The notes: a model not told the origin generated them from the sequence alone. Counted from the stretch's first letter, positions 9,643 to 18,891 are shown. The stretch: DNA of 64,000 nucleotides from Pseudogracilibacillus auburnensis (GCF_003201975.1 NZ_QJJQ01000001.1:186001-250000), one strand, 5' to 3'. Program-made: numbers and translations.

Positions 9643-10280
9643 GCGTACGTGATATGATCGCAAAACGAGCGGCAGAGGAAATTGAAGATGGAATGGTCGT
9701 CAACCTTGGAATTGGGATGCCTACTTTAGTTGCGAATCATCTTCCAGCACACATCAATGTCATGTTTCATGCTGAAAATGGTGTATTAGGAACAGGACCT
9801 ACACCTGTAAAAGGGGAAGAGGATGAGAATCTTTGTAATGCTGGTGGCCTTCCGATTACAGTCGTTCCAGGTGCTTCCTATTTTGATAGTACGTATGCCT
9901 TTAGTATTATCCGGCGTGGCTTATTAGATGTAACAATATTAGGTGCATTTGAAGTGAGTGAAAAAGGGGATCTTGCTAATTGGATCGTTCCGAAAAAGAT
10001 TGTCTCAGGAATGGGTGGTGCGATCGAACTTGCCCAAAAAGCGAAAAAAGTAATCGTCTTAATGAATCATGTCGATAAAAAAGGCAATCCAAAAATTGTC
10101 TCTGAATGTACATTACCACTTACAGCAAAACGATGTGTCGATGTCATTATTACGGATATGGCAGTGATTGAAGTGTCACAAGAAGGGCTACATTTAATCG
10201 AAGTAATGGAACCTTTTACAGTGGAACAAGTAGTAAAATCAACGGAAGCAAAGTTAATCATTGCAGAACATTTAACATAG
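9627..10280 (+). CDS. 3-oxoacid CoA-transferase subunit B (AtoA/YodR-type)
   Basis: Beta subunit of 217 residues carrying the catalytic glutamate E50 in HAENGVLG, which forms the glutamyl-CoA thioester. The N-terminal VNLGIGMPTLVANHLP and the later GAFEVSEKGDLANW segments are family hallmarks. It overlaps the alpha-subunit gene by 16 bases and is followed after 15 bases by the thiolase. Together with subunit A it should form an alpha-beta enzyme in the cytosol. Confidence 0.94.
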   Translation: MGVGISVRDMIAKRAAEEIEDGMVVNLGIGMPTLVANHLPAHINVMFHAENGVLGTGPTPVKGEEDENLCNAGGLPITVVPGASYFDSTYAFSIIRRGLLDVTILGAFEVSEKGDLANWIVPKKIVSGMGGAIELAQKAKKVIVLMNHVDKKGNPKIVSECTLPLTAKRCVDVIITDMAVIEVSQEGLHLIEVMEPFTVEQVVKSTEAKLIIAEHLT

Positions 10281-10295
10281 TTTGGAGGTATCTTT

Positions 10296-11477
10296 ATGCA
10301 GGATGCTGTCATTGTAGCAGGAGTAAGAACAGCAGTTGGAGCATTTGGGAAAACATTGAAAAATGTCGAGGCGAAAGAACTCGGAAGACAAGTACTTGAA
10401 CAATTAATGGATAAGACGAATTTTCCAAAAAGTGCAGTAGAAGAAGTGATTTTCGGACATGGCTATGTACATGGTGGTGGATTAAACTCAGCACGTATCG
10501 CCTCACAACAAGCAGGATTTTCAGAAGAAACACCTGCATATGTCGTCATTAAGGCGTGTGGCTCCAGCTTGAAGGCGATTACGAATGCAACTGCCTCCAT
10601 TCAAACTGGGCAAAATGATGTAATCGTTGTCGGTGGAACAGAAAGCATGAGTAATGTCCCTTATATCGTGAAAAATCGCTGGGGAACAAAGTTCGGAAAT
10701 ATTGAAATGGAAGATGTGTTAATGGCTGATGGGTTAACTTGTTCGCTTGGTAATGAACATATGGGTGTTACAGCTGAGCGTTTAGCCGAAAACTATCATA
10801 TATCTCGTGAAGAACAAGATGATTTCGCTTATAACAGCCATATAAAAGCAGCAAAGGCAATGGCAGATGAAAAATTTCAAGATGAAATGGTGCCGATTGA
10901 AGTAAAAAGTCGCAAAGGAAACGTTACCTTTACAAAAGATGAAAGCGTAAAGAATCCAATTGATCGCGACAAATTAGCCACCTTAAAACCAGTATTCAAA
11001 AAAGGTGGTATGGTGACAGCTGGAAATGCTTGTCCGATGAATGACGGGGCAGCTGCACTATTAATGATGTCAAAAGAACGGGCAGAAAAAGAAGGACTCA
11101 ATCCACTCGTAAAAGTAAAAGCATATGCAAGTGCTGGAGTACATCATTCCGTCATGGGAGTTGGACCAGTTCCGGCCACGAAAAAAGCGCTTGAAAAAGC
11201 GGGATTATCACTTGATGATATTGGTTTAATTGAGCTCAATGAAGCCTTCGCCGCTCAAGCACTTGCCGTCATCAAAGAACTTCATTTAGATGAAAGTAAA
11301 GTAAATGTAAATGGTGGTGCCATTGCCCTTGGTCACCCAGTAGGTGCAACAGGTGCAAAGCTTTCCGTTACACTGATCCATGAAATGATTCGATCAAAAA
11401 CGAAATACGGGCTTGTAACGATGTGTATGGCTGGTGGCATGGGGATTACTGTCATTTATGAAAATATGACTCTATGA
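10296..11477 (+). CDS. Acetyl-CoA C-acyltransferase (thiolase)
   Basis: Degradative or biosynthetic thiolase of 393 residues. The nucleophilic Cys is C88 in KACGSSLKA. The His of GGAIALGHPVGATGA and the second Cys in MCMAGGMG complete the active site. GGAGG precedes ATG 10296. Position after the CoA-transferase suggests it cleaves a 3-oxoacyl-CoA (for example acetoacetyl-CoA) to acetyl-CoA, feeding central metabolism. A thiolase in this position is not part of the B. subtilis yod order as I recall it, so this operon may complete the pathway locally. Confidence 0.94.
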   Translation: MQDAVIVAGVRTAVGAFGKTLKNVEAKELGRQVLEQLMDKTNFPKSAVEEVIFGHGYVHGGGLNSARIASQQAGFSEETPAYVVIKACGSSLKAITNATASIQTGQNDVIVVGGTESMSNVPYIVKNRWGTKFGNIEMEDVLMADGLTCSLGNEHMGVTAERLAENYHISREEQDDFAYNSHIKAAKAMADEKFQDEMVPIEVKSRKGNVTFTKDESVKNPIDRDKLATLKPVFKKGGMVTAGNACPMNDGAAALLMMSKERAEKEGLNPLVKVKAYASAGVHHSVMGVGPVPATKKALEKAGLSLDDIGLIELNEAFAAQALAVIKELHLDESKVNVNGGAIALGHPVGATGAKLSVTLIHEMIRSKTKYGLVTMCMAGGMGITVIYENMTL

Positions 11478-11496
11478 AAGAAAGGAGTTTGATTAC

Positions 11497-12759
11497 GTGT
11501 CTATAAAGGATAAATTAAACGATTGGATTCAGAATAATGAGCAGAGATATATTGATTTTTTACAAAAATTAGTCCAACAACCAAGTACCCAAGGAAATGA
11601 AAAAGGAGTTCAACAATTAGTTGCGAACTTTTTACATGAATTAGGACTAAAAGTCGAGATGTGGGATTTAGATGGTGATAGATTAAAAAAGCATCCATAC
11701 TTCTATTCAAATCGAGAAACTTTTGAAAGCAGTCCAAATGTTGTCGGGGTTTTAAAGGGGACTGGTGGCGGTAAATCGATCATTTTAAATGGACATGTCG
11801 ATGTTGTTCCTGAAGGGGATCACAAGCAGTGGGATCATGGTCCTTATAGCGGAAAAGTGATCGACGGAAAGATGTTTGGGCGTGGAGCCACAGACATGAA
11901 AGGCGGAAACATTGCTTTATTAATGGCGATTGAAGCAATACAGGCGCTTCATATTCGTTTAAAAGGGGACGTTATTTTTCAAAGCGTTGTTGAAGAAGAA
12001 AGTGGTGGAGCTGGGACATTAGATACCATTTTACAAGGATATAAAGCAGATGCCGCCATTATTCCTGAACCAACGAATATGAAAATTTTTCCAAAACAGC
12101 AAGGATCTAAGTGGTTTAGAATAATTGTGACAGGTCGCACTGCACATGGGGGAACACCATATTTAGGTGTAAGTGCGATTGACAAAGCGTTTATCGTGAA
12201 CGAACATGTCAAGGAATTGGAAAAAACAAGAAATGACCGCATTACTGATCCGCTTTATGATACGATTCCAGTCCCGGTGCCAATTAATATCGGCAGTATG
12301 AATGGGGGAGATTGGCCTTCATCTGTACCGGATGTCGTCCAGTTGGAAGGACGAATTGGTATTGCACCTGGTGAAACGATGGAAGAGGTTCAACAGGAGA
12401 TGGAAGACTGGATAAAAACGTTGTCGGAAATAGATCCTTGGTTTCAGGAACATCCAGTAAAAGTCGAATGGTTTGGAGCGCGCTGGGTTCCTGGTGAGAT
12501 TGAAACAGATCATCCATTCGTAGCATCATTAGTGAATAATTTTGTAAGTGTAATGGGTGAAAAACCGACACTTGTAGCTTCTCCCTGGGGGACAGATGGT
12601 GGATTACTGTCGCAAGTTGCGGAAACCCCTACCGTCGTTTTCGGTCCAGGTATAACCGATTTAGCCCATTTTCCAAATGAAGCGATCGAACTGGAGAAGA
12701 TATTTGAAGCAGCAAAAATTATTGCTGCGACGATTGTGGAGTGGTGTGAAGAGGATTAG
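11497..12759 (+). CDS. M20-family deacylase/peptidase (YodQ/ArgE-DapE-like)
   Basis: Zinc-dependent hydrolase of 420 residues related to acetylornithine deacetylase and succinyl-diaminopimelate desuccinylase. Metal ligands and catalytic residues are visible: H100 and D102 in NGHVDVVP, D133 in GRGATDMKGG, and the acidic pair in VVEEESGG (166-168). It starts at GTG 11497 behind AAAGGAG, 20 bases after the thiolase. In a yod-like pathway it would remove an N-acyl group from the amino acid before transamination. No acetyltransferase or lysine 2,3-aminomutase gene follows, so the substrate is open. Confidence 0.88.
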   Translation: MSIKDKLNDWIQNNEQRYIDFLQKLVQQPSTQGNEKGVQQLVANFLHELGLKVEMWDLDGDRLKKHPYFYSNRETFESSPNVVGVLKGTGGGKSIILNGHVDVVPEGDHKQWDHGPYSGKVIDGKMFGRGATDMKGGNIALLMAIEAIQALHIRLKGDVIFQSVVEEESGGAGTLDTILQGYKADAAIIPEPTNMKIFPKQQGSKWFRIIVTGRTAHGGTPYLGVSAIDKAFIVNEHVKELEKTRNDRITDPLYDTIPVPVPINIGSMNGGDWPSSVPDVVQLEGRIGIAPGETMEEVQQEMEDWIKTLSEIDPWFQEHPVKVEWFGARWVPGEIETDHPFVASLVNNFVSVMGEKPTLVASPWGTDGGLLSQVAETPTVVFGPGITDLAHFPNEAIELEKIFEAAKIIAATIVEWCEED

Positions 12760-12830
12760 AGGTATGTAATTCTGAAAAAAATGAAAATAACTTTGACTAA
12801 ATAAAAAGGCACATAAGCATTATAGCCATA

Positions 12831-12892
12831 GAAAAATCCGAACTATATTCAAATTTATTCAATGAAAATTTGTTTATAAGTTCGGATTTTTC
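12831..12892 (+). terminator. Large hairpin terminator after the catabolic operon
   Basis: A perfect 14-base inverted repeat (GAAAAATCCGAACT with AGTTCGGATTTTTC) encloses a loop that can pair further. It ends the aminotransferase operon. The CCGAAC core also occurs in the nearby repeat families, so it may be repeat-derived. Confidence 0.65.
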
Positions 12893-12951
12893 ATTTAACT
12901 ACTTTGGTACACGATGTTGCCCATTAGAACTAAACTGCAGTAACAGCTTGG

Positions 12952-13056
12952 ATTCGCCATATAACGCCGCAGATCCGCCATATAAGAGCGACCATTCGCC
13001 ATATAACGTCGTAACTCCGCCATATCAAAGTGAACATTCGCCATATAATTGCGAAG
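12952..13056 (+). repeat. Five tandem 21-bp repeats
   Basis: Five direct 21-base units with core TTCGCCATATAA or TCCGCCATATAA, beginning at 12952, 12973, 12994, 13015 and 13036. Odd units read ATTCGCC and even units read TCCGCC, so the array alternates as a 42-bp dimer. The unit is a multiple of three, so it reads through as a seven-residue peptide repeat (SPYN or PPYK cores) in a frame starting at 12870, but that frame has no ribosome binding site. Otherwise 12893-13161 holds nothing I recognise. Confidence 0.85.
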
Positions 13057-13161
13057 GGTAGTCCTGATCAAACGATAAATTCGATAAAACTGCCTTTAAA
13101 GTTTATGGATAGCGAAACTACCGATTATTTAACTTTCTTTACTGTAAATCCAATTTTTTTG

Positions 13162-13189
13162 TTGTAGTTCAATGCAGGAATGATAAAAT
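13162..13189 (+). promoter_or_regulatory. Candidate extended -10 promoter for the YbjQ-family gene
   Basis: TTGTAG (13162-13167) and TAAAAT (13184-13189) are 16 bases apart, with a TG-N extension before the -10 element. Confidence 0.4.
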
Positions 13190-13269
13190 AAAAAGTGGGA
13201 TGATGGTTATTTCGATATGAACAAAAGACGGTTCGTACATGTTAAAAAATATAAAAAGGGGAATGGACG

Positions 13270-13584
13270 ATGATTATAGTAACAACGAATGAAATTGCCA
13301 ATCAAAATATTGTCGAAGTAAAAGGACTTGTACAAGGAAGTACAGTTAAGGCGAAACATGTTGGACGTGATATTGGTGCCAGCTTCAAAACGTTAGTCGG
13401 TGGTGAAATTAGAGGATATTCTGATCTTATGAAAGAAGCAAGAACTGAAGCCTTGGGTAGAATGGTCAAAGAAGCAGAGAACCTTGGAGCGAACGCGATT
13501 GTTGGCATGCGCTACCAAACAGCTCAAGTGATGGCAGGTGCTGCCGAAGTAATTGCATATGGAACGGCAGTAATAATTGAGTAA
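13270..13584 (+). CDS. YbjQ/UPF0145 family protein
   Basis: Small cytosolic protein of 104 residues with the full UPF0145 fold: an N-terminal TTNEI segment, VKGLVQGSTV, a helix rich in Arg/Glu (SDLMKEARTEALGRMVKEAENLGANAIVG region) and the C-terminal AYGTAVI strand. The family is described as a heavy-metal-binding-like domain, but its function is not established. AAGGGG precedes ATG 13270, and a strong terminator follows, so it is monocistronic. Confidence 0.93.
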   Translation: MIIVTTNEIANQNIVEVKGLVQGSTVKAKHVGRDIGASFKTLVGGEIRGYSDLMKEARTEALGRMVKEAENLGANAIVGMRYQTAQVMAGAAEVIAYGTAVIIE

Positions 13585-13588
13585 AAAG

Positions 13589-13632
13589 ATCTCCACCAGT
13601 TTACATTGACTCGTAAATGGTGGAGATTTTTT
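13589..13632 (+). terminator. Rho-independent terminator after the YbjQ-family gene
   Basis: ATCTCCACCA pairs with TGGTGGAGAT, extended by GTTTAC with GTAAA, and a T tract follows. Confidence 0.9.
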
Positions 13633-13770
13633 GGCTTTTTTGCAAAAATTCAAATACTAAAACCCGCTTTCGCTCATGACGAGCATTAACATCCCATGTT
13701 AGTGCAACCTAAAAGTATATAAATCCCTTTTTAGTAAAAATTATAGTGAGTGAAAGGAATGATTATAAAT

Positions 13771-15219
13771 ATGAGTGATAAACCAGTTATTTTACTAAAT
13801 ATTGATTCATTAATGCCCAATCCCCTTGAAATTGCGATACAAACAGGGCGGGCACCCGCATTACAATTTTTAATGGAAAAAGGAAGTTATTATCCAAACA
13901 TGGTGAGTTCATTTCCGACGATGTCCGTTACCATTGATAGTAGTTTGTTAACAGGAACATATGCGAATAAACATCAGGTCCCAGGGTTAACATGGTTTGA
14001 TGATAAAGAGAAAAAGATTGTCAATTATGGAACTGGTTTTACTGAAACGTTTCGCCTTGGGATGCGAAAAACCATTCATCAAATGCTTTATGATTTAAAT
14101 CACAAGCATTTAAGTAATGAAGTAACAACGATTTATGAAGAGTTGGCCAAAAAAGGAATCAGTTCGGCATCTATTAATACGTTTGTTTATCGTGGTAATA
14201 CACCCCAAAAAATGAAAGTTCCACGCCTTTTTCAAACCTTAACAACATTTAAAGACGGAAAATGGACGGCAGAAGCACCACCTATTATATCGTTAGGAGC
14301 CTTTTCAAAAATCCGCTCCAGGAGCTTTACATATCAAATTGCAGCCGGAAACTATAAATATACGGCGAAAGAACTTCGTCATCTTATTCGAAAACGGCAT
14401 CTCCCTAAATTTACATTATGCACCTTTCAAGATTTAGATGCACGTATTCATTTAAAAGGGCCGATGGATATGAAAGGGATTAGTAAAATAGATAAAGAAA
14501 TCCAAAAAATCTTAAATATGTTTTCAACCTGGGAAAAAGCGATCGATGAAGTGGTATGGTTAGTGATGGGGGATAATGGCCATGCTCCAATGCGTCATAA
14601 GTATAAAGAGGCAATCATTGACTTGCGAAAAGTGTTAAAAGATTATAAAGTTGCAAAAATCGAGCGTCCTATTCGTCGGAAAGATCAACTTGTTTTTTGT
14701 GTCAATCAGCGAATGGCTTATATTTATTTGTTAGATGAAGCGATATCATTTGAACAGATCATCAAACAATTAAGGCAAGATGATCGCATAGACATTATTG
14801 CATGGAAAGGAAAAGATGGGGTTAATGTTACTTCAGGGTCAAAAAAAGGATTTTTACGTTATGATCGAGGATGTGCGATTACGGATGTATATGAGCAACA
14901 CTGGAATATAGAAGGAGATCTTGATTTATTAGATTTAGATATAACAGAAGGAAATAAGATCTCTTTTGATGATTATCCAGATGTATTGGCTAGACTCCAT
15001 GGTGCACTACATTCTCATACTGGTCGCTTTCTCGTTGTAAATGCCAAACCGGGTTATGATTTTAAAGCACAGCATACGCCTCCTCATTTTCGCGCAGCAC
15101 ACGGATCTTTACATAAACAAGAATCACTCGTACCACTTATCATTGCTGGGACAGTAGAGGCACCAATATATCCTCGGATAATCAATTTAAAAGAGTTTAT
15201 TTTACGGATCATTCATTAA
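13771..15219 (+). CDS. Alkaline phosphatase superfamily protein (type I phosphodiesterase/nucleotide pyrophosphatase)
   Basis: Predicted metal-dependent phosphohydrolase of about 482 residues. The N-terminal strand PVILLNIDSL supplies the first metal-binding Asp, SFPTMSVTIDSSLLTG holds the nucleophile Thr region, and VVWLVMGDNGHAPM supplies the later Asp/His metal ligands. A further His lies in the AAHGS segment near the C-terminus. There is no signal peptide, so it appears cytosolic. Candidate starts are GTG 13750, ATG 13759 and ATG 13771; AAAGGA (13753-13758) favours 13771. It converges on the glycosyltransferase gene, overlapping by four bases. Substrate unknown. Confidence 0.85.
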   Translation: MSDKPVILLNIDSLMPNPLEIAIQTGRAPALQFLMEKGSYYPNMVSSFPTMSVTIDSSLLTGTYANKHQVPGLTWFDDKEKKIVNYGTGFTETFRLGMRKTIHQMLYDLNHKHLSNEVTTIYEELAKKGISSASINTFVYRGNTPQKMKVPRLFQTLTTFKDGKWTAEAPPIISLGAFSKIRSRSFTYQIAAGNYKYTAKELRHLIRKRHLPKFTLCTFQDLDARIHLKGPMDMKGISKIDKEIQKILNMFSTWEKAIDEVVWLVMGDNGHAPMRHKYKEAIIDLRKVLKDYKVAKIERPIRRKDQLVFCVNQRMAYIYLLDEAISFEQIIKQLRQDDRIDIIAWKGKDGVNVTSGSKKGFLRYDRGCAITDVYEQHWNIEGDLDLLDLDITEGNKISFDDYPDVLARLHGALHSHTGRFLVVNAKPGYDFKAQHTPPHFRAAHGSLHKQESLVPLIIAGTVEAPIYPRIINLKEFILRIIH

Positions 15220-16358
15220 GCAAGTTCTTGAAATGATTCGATCTCTAATGCTTCTTCATATTCTAATAAGAGGTTATTAAATATAGTATCCCAACTTTGT
15301 GCTTGGGCATGTATTTTGCCATTTTCACCCATTATTTTTCTCGTTTGTTCACGACCTAATAAACTAGTAATAGCATGAACAAATTCTGTTATATCCTTTT
15401 CGGTGCATAAAATACCAGTTATTCCATTTTGAATAATTGTTTTTACACCACCAGCATTGGCACCAATAACAGGAGTACCACAAGCTAATGACTCTAATAC
15501 GACATTCCCAAATGTTTCAGATGGGGACGGGAAGACGAATACATCAGATGCTGCATAAATGTTTGCAAGATTTATTCCTTCAACAAATCCGGTTAAAGTC
15601 ATATTAGGAGGTGCCATTTTTCCAAGATCTTTTTTTAATGGTCCATCACCAACAATAAGCCAATGTACATCGTTTTTTATATTGTTCGGTAGCATGTTCG
15701 CTATTTCAGGTAAAAGTAAAACATCTTTTTCCATGGCGATTCTTCCGACGTACGTTAAAATGTATTTCTCTTCAATCTGATATACATTTCTTACTGTTTG
15801 TTCATCATAATGAGGATGAAAAATAGTGCGATCAATCCCTCGTGGCCAAATAGATAAATTAGAAAAACCCCTACTTTTTAAGCGATTCAATGTATCAGAC
15901 GACGGTACAAATACCTTTCTAAATGGATGGTGAAACCAACGCATATATTTCCAAAGCATTTCAGATAAAAAATGTAATTCATAATACGTTAAATATTTAT
16001 CAAAATCAGTATGATAGGAGCCTACAACAGGAATGGCTAGTTTTTTAGCGAGATGTAGACCACTCAGTCCCATATTAAAAGGGGTGGCCACATGGATAAT
16101 ATCTGGATTAAATCGTTGGATTTCATCGCGTAGTTGGAGCAAATTTGGTAAGGCAACCCGACATTCAGGGTATAGGAAAAAGGGGAAACTAGTAATGCTA
16201 TGAACATGTGTTGTAAAGATATTCTTGTTTGAACTTTTCGGTGCAAATACTCGATATTCGATCTTATTTTCTTCTAAATAATCGGTAAAACGTTTTAACG
16301 TTCTTGCTACCCCATTCACTTCAGGAATAAAAGTATCTGTAAAAATAGCAATTTTCAT
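15216..16358 (-). CDS. Glycosyltransferase family 4 (mannosyltransferase-like)
   Basis: GT-B fold retaining glycosyltransferase of 380 residues, membrane-associated or cytosolic. The N-terminal domain begins with FTDTFIPEVNGVARTL, and the C-terminal nucleotide-sugar domain has the E-x7-E motif at E281 and E289 (ETFGNVVLE) plus GTPVIGANAGG. This subgroup resembles GDP-mannose-dependent alpha-mannosyltransferases and glycolipid enzymes. It follows the PAP2 phosphatase gene on the same strand after a short gap, suggesting joint work on a lipid-linked glycan or glycolipid. Acceptor unknown. Confidence 0.9.
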   Translation of the reverse strand: MKIAIFTDTFIPEVNGVARTLKRFTDYLEENKIEYRVFAPKSSNKNIFTTHVHSITSFPFFLYPECRVALPNLLQLRDEIQRFNPDIIHVATPFNMGLSGLHLAKKLAIPVVGSYHTDFDKYLTYYELHFLSEMLWKYMRWFHHPFRKVFVPSSDTLNRLKSRGFSNLSIWPRGIDRTIFHPHYDEQTVRNVYQIEEKYILTYVGRIAMEKDVLLLPEIANMLPNNIKNDVHWLIVGDGPLKKDLGKMAPPNMTLTGFVEGINLANIYAASDVFVFPSPSETFGNVVLESLACGTPVIGANAGGVKTIIQNGITGILCTEKDITEFVHAITSLLGREQTRKIMGENGKIHAQAQSWDTIFNNLLLEYEEALEIESFQELA

Positions 16359-16400
16359 GTTGGACCTCCATTAAATAGTCATGATTTCATTAAACCAAAC

Positions 16401-16952
16401 TTACGAGAAAACATACGGAAAAAACTGTTTCATCATTAAAAAGGAGAATAAACCCATTGAACTTCCTAATACTATTCCTGCTAAGACATCAGATGGATAA
16501 TGTAGACCAAGATACATACGGGATATTCCAACAGTAAAACCGAGTGGCATTAAAACGATCATGAATGCCGGCATAAAGAGTCCAAATGGGACGATGACTG
16601 AAAAAATTGCTGTTGTATGACCAGATGGAAAAGAGTGATCTTTTAAAGGGTTATCTGTCACATTAATTTTTTCAAGTACTAAATAAGGTCTTCTTCGTGG
16701 GTACATTTTTTTTAGAGCCGCCACAGGAATATGACTTACTGCTAAAGAAATTGCACCAGCAAAAGCTGTAAGTTGAACGGCTTGCGTTCCAAATACCATC
16801 ATGAGTAACAATGTTGATATAGTAAATGTTGCTCCACCACAATGTGTTATGGTACGAAAGAAAGTGTTCCAGTATTTTCTGTCAAAATATTGATTAACGT
16901 TGCGGAACAATTGACATTCCATTTCGTAAAACGACTTCTTTATTCGCTCCAT
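16401..16952 (-). CDS. PAP2-family membrane phosphatase
   Basis: Integral membrane lipid phosphatase of 183 residues, possibly an undecaprenyl-diphosphatase or phosphatidylglycerophosphatase type. All three PAP2 motifs are present: K-x6-RP (K81 to P89), PSGH (109-112) and SR-x5-H-x3-D (S144, R145, H151, D155). Several membrane segments surround them. AGGAGAGA precedes its ATG at 16952. It is upstream of, and probably co-transcribed with, the glycosyltransferase. Confidence 0.92.
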   Translation of the reverse strand: MERIKKSFYEMECQLFRNVNQYFDRKYWNTFFRTITHCGGATFTISTLLLMMVFGTQAVQLTAFAGAISLAVSHIPVAALKKMYPRRRPYLVLEKINVTDNPLKDHSFPSGHTTAIFSVIVPFGLFMPAFMIVLMPLGFTVGISRMYLGLHYPSDVLAGIVLGSSMGLFSFLMMKQFFPYVFS

Positions 16953-17212
16953 TTACTTCTCTCCTTCTTTTTCTTCTTACACTTCTCATTTTAAATTATC
17001 ATTGTAAAAGGAATGCAAATTTGATGATAAGAGTATGTAAAATTAAATCCGCTGAAGATTATTATTAGGCTTAGTTCTAATTATTTGATAAGTTCCAACA
17101 ATCACTCGTTTGTAGAATTTTTATGAAAGCTATTAAGTTGTATATTTTTCTCGTTTAAAAGGCTTTACTAGATAAAAACATCGTCCAAGCTTTGGCAAGG
17201 AGAATAGTACAG

Positions 17213-17587
17213 ATGAAAACAAAGAGAAGATTTATTACAATATATAGACGGATCATTATTAGAAATACGACCGATCATCGCGCCGAATATCAAAGAGTTG
17301 GTTTTTTCTATCCAGAGGTTGCTATGTATATGAAAAATCGACAATTAATATTAGATGGGTTCTTTATCCGTCATCATTCATTCCGCGTACGGATCGATGA
17401 TGCCCAGCATTATTTATCGGGATATTTTCATCATCAAATTCCTGAGTTAAAAAGTAGTCCAATCATGAGGATTATGCAAGCAAATGTCTTTTTTAAGAGT
17501 TACGGAGGAAATCATGTTAAAAATAGATCAATCAATTACAAGGAAGTATATACCACATTTTGTCTGGACACATATAAGTACTATTAA
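17213..17587 (+). CDS. Hypothetical protein, Arg/His/Tyr-rich
   Basis: Unrecognised protein of 124 residues. ATG 17213 is supported by AAGGAGA at 17197-17203. The sequence is basic and aromatic-rich, with no membrane segment or known motif. The last 74 bases overlap the next gene in another frame, which also has its own GGAGG site inside this gene. The long overlap suggests either translational coupling or that this frame is shortened or extended by a frameshift. Confidence 0.5.
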   Translation: MKTKRRFITIYRRIIIRNTTDHRAEYQRVGFFYPEVAMYMKNRQLILDGFFIRHHSFRVRIDDAQHYLSGYFHHQIPELKSSPIMRIMQANVFFKSYGGNHVKNRSINYKEVYTTFCLDTYKYY

Positions 17588-18248
17588 TGTAAGTGAAGTG
17601 AAAACATGGATTATTTCTTTAACTTTCATTTGGCTGAATGTATTTTGTGTATTACCTGTTGTTGGAAATACGTTTGTAAAAAGTTATTTTTTAGCGGTAA
17701 TTATTCCGATTGCCATACTTAATATATGGGGTTTGGCGATTCTTTTCCGGAATTTTTACTCTGTTCAAATGGAGACTATTTATTTTATTGCCGCAAATGG
17801 TTTAGTAGGTTTATATTGTCACTTTATCGTTGCGCAGAAAATTGCTTATGCTGATGCTGGAGCGACATCTTATGCGTTTCTCATTATCTCCAGTCTTTTG
17901 TATGTAGGATTTATTATTTATTTTATTTATTATTATTATCGTCGTTTTTCGGATGTAAAGCGTGAAATGGAAAGTAAATTATTACATTTTTTAGGTGTTA
18001 TACTGCTTTTTCTGCCGAGCAATGGGTATTCATTTTACCACTTTTACGTAAAAAATAATCCATTTGCAGAGTATATTACGGCGTTTATATGGTTGTTGCT
18101 CGGTATTTTCTTTATTTACATTGGAGTTCGTTTTTGTCATAAAATTCTGTTTATCAAAGCAAACTCTAATCTGTTTCGTTATCAACAACCGAGTAAAAAA
18201 GAATTAAAACAAGCGTTGGCAAAAGGAAAGAACATAATAGTACGTTAA
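17514..18248 (+). CDS. Hypothetical polytopic membrane protein
   Basis: Unrecognised membrane protein of 244 residues with about six hydrophobic segments, a Tyr-rich cytoplasmic loop ([14 protein letters not shown]) and a basic C-terminal tail. ATG 17514 follows GGAGG at 17504-17508; an upstream in-frame ATG at 17484 has no such site. It overlaps the preceding small gene and is followed by a weak hairpin with a T tract. No domain assignment is possible by eye. Confidence 0.65.
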   Translation: MLKIDQSITRKYIPHFVWTHISTINVSEVKTWIISLTFIWLNVFCVLPVVGNTFVKSYFLAVIIPIAILNIWGLAILFRNFYSVQMETIYFIAANGLVGLYCHFIVAQKIAYADAGATSYAFLIISSLLYVGFIIYFIYYYYRRFSDVKREMESKLLHFLGVILLFLPSNGYSFYHFYVKNNPFAEYITAFIWLLLGIFFIYIGVRFCHKILFIKANSNLFRYQQPSKKELKQALAKGKNIIVR

Positions 18249-18267
18249 TTTTTTTAAATTAGTAGGC

Positions 18268-18288
18268 CCCTATCATAAGGGGTTTTTC
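18268..18288 (+). terminator. Weak terminator after the membrane protein gene
   Basis: CCCCT pairs with AGGGG around ATCATA and is followed by TTTTT. Confidence 0.5.
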
Positions 18289-18508
18289 GTTCTTCCCCTA
18301 AGAACATACATAGAGATAAAGGGAGAAAGAATGAAAAAGTTACATAAGTTGGTTAAGATACAACTTTCTTTGACATTTTTGATTAAATAAATTAATTTGT
18401 TAATTAAATATATTTACTTTTTAATGAAAATAAATTAATTATAATGATTATACTATTGATTATATTTATATTTTGTTATATACTTTATTTAGAAAGAGGG
18501 GATTTACC

Positions 18509-18886
18509 ATGTCATATCCAGTTTTACATGCTTGCCCAGTTTGTCATCATACATTACATGTAAAAAAATTAGCGTGTTCACATTGTCAAACATCAATCGA
18601 AAATGATTTTACGTTATCAAAATTTACATCTCTTACATTAGAGCAGATGAATTTTGTGGAAGTGTTTCTTGTCAGCAGAGGAAATATCAAGGAAGTGGAA
18701 AAGGCTCTTGGTATTTCTTATCCGACTGTTCGGGGCAAGTTAAATGAAATTATTGCGATACTGGGACATGATAAACAAACAGAAGATGAAACAAGTGTAA
18801 GTAAATCACAAGTAATCAACATGTTGGAAAATGATGAAATTTCTACTCAAGAAGCAATTGAATTACTAAAAAATAAGAAAGGATGA
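18509..18886 (+). CDS. DUF2089 family protein with zinc ribbon
   Basis: Small cytosolic protein of 125 residues. An N-terminal zinc ribbon uses C9, C12, C23 and C26 (CPVC ... CSHC). The following segment (LTLEQMNFVEVFLVSRGNIKEVEKALGISYPTVRGKL) is a helix-turn-helix-like region, so a transcription factor role is plausible. The C-terminal SHOCT-like helix SKSQVINMLENDEISTQEAIELL is shared in style with the next protein. GAGGGG precedes ATG 18509. The next gene begins six bases after its stop. Upstream, 18291-18508 is very AT-rich, with a possible TTGACA at 18370. Confidence 0.85.
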   Translation: MSYPVLHACPVCHHTLHVKKLACSHCQTSIENDFTLSKFTSLTLEQMNFVEVFLVSRGNIKEVEKALGISYPTVRGKLNEIIAILGHDKQTEDETSVSKSQVINMLENDEISTQEAIELLKNKKG

Positions 18887-18891
18887 TCAAT

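Noticed and set aside
12870-13061. 63-codon frame with a seven-residue repeat (SPYN/PPYK)
   Set aside because: The periodicity follows automatically from a 21-bp DNA repeat, the frame starts inside a hairpin and there is no ribosome binding site.
18331-18390. 19-residue peptide frame with GGGAG and ATG upstream of the DUF2089 gene
   Set aside because: Too short to support without conservation or expression data; an upstream leader peptide is possible but unproven.
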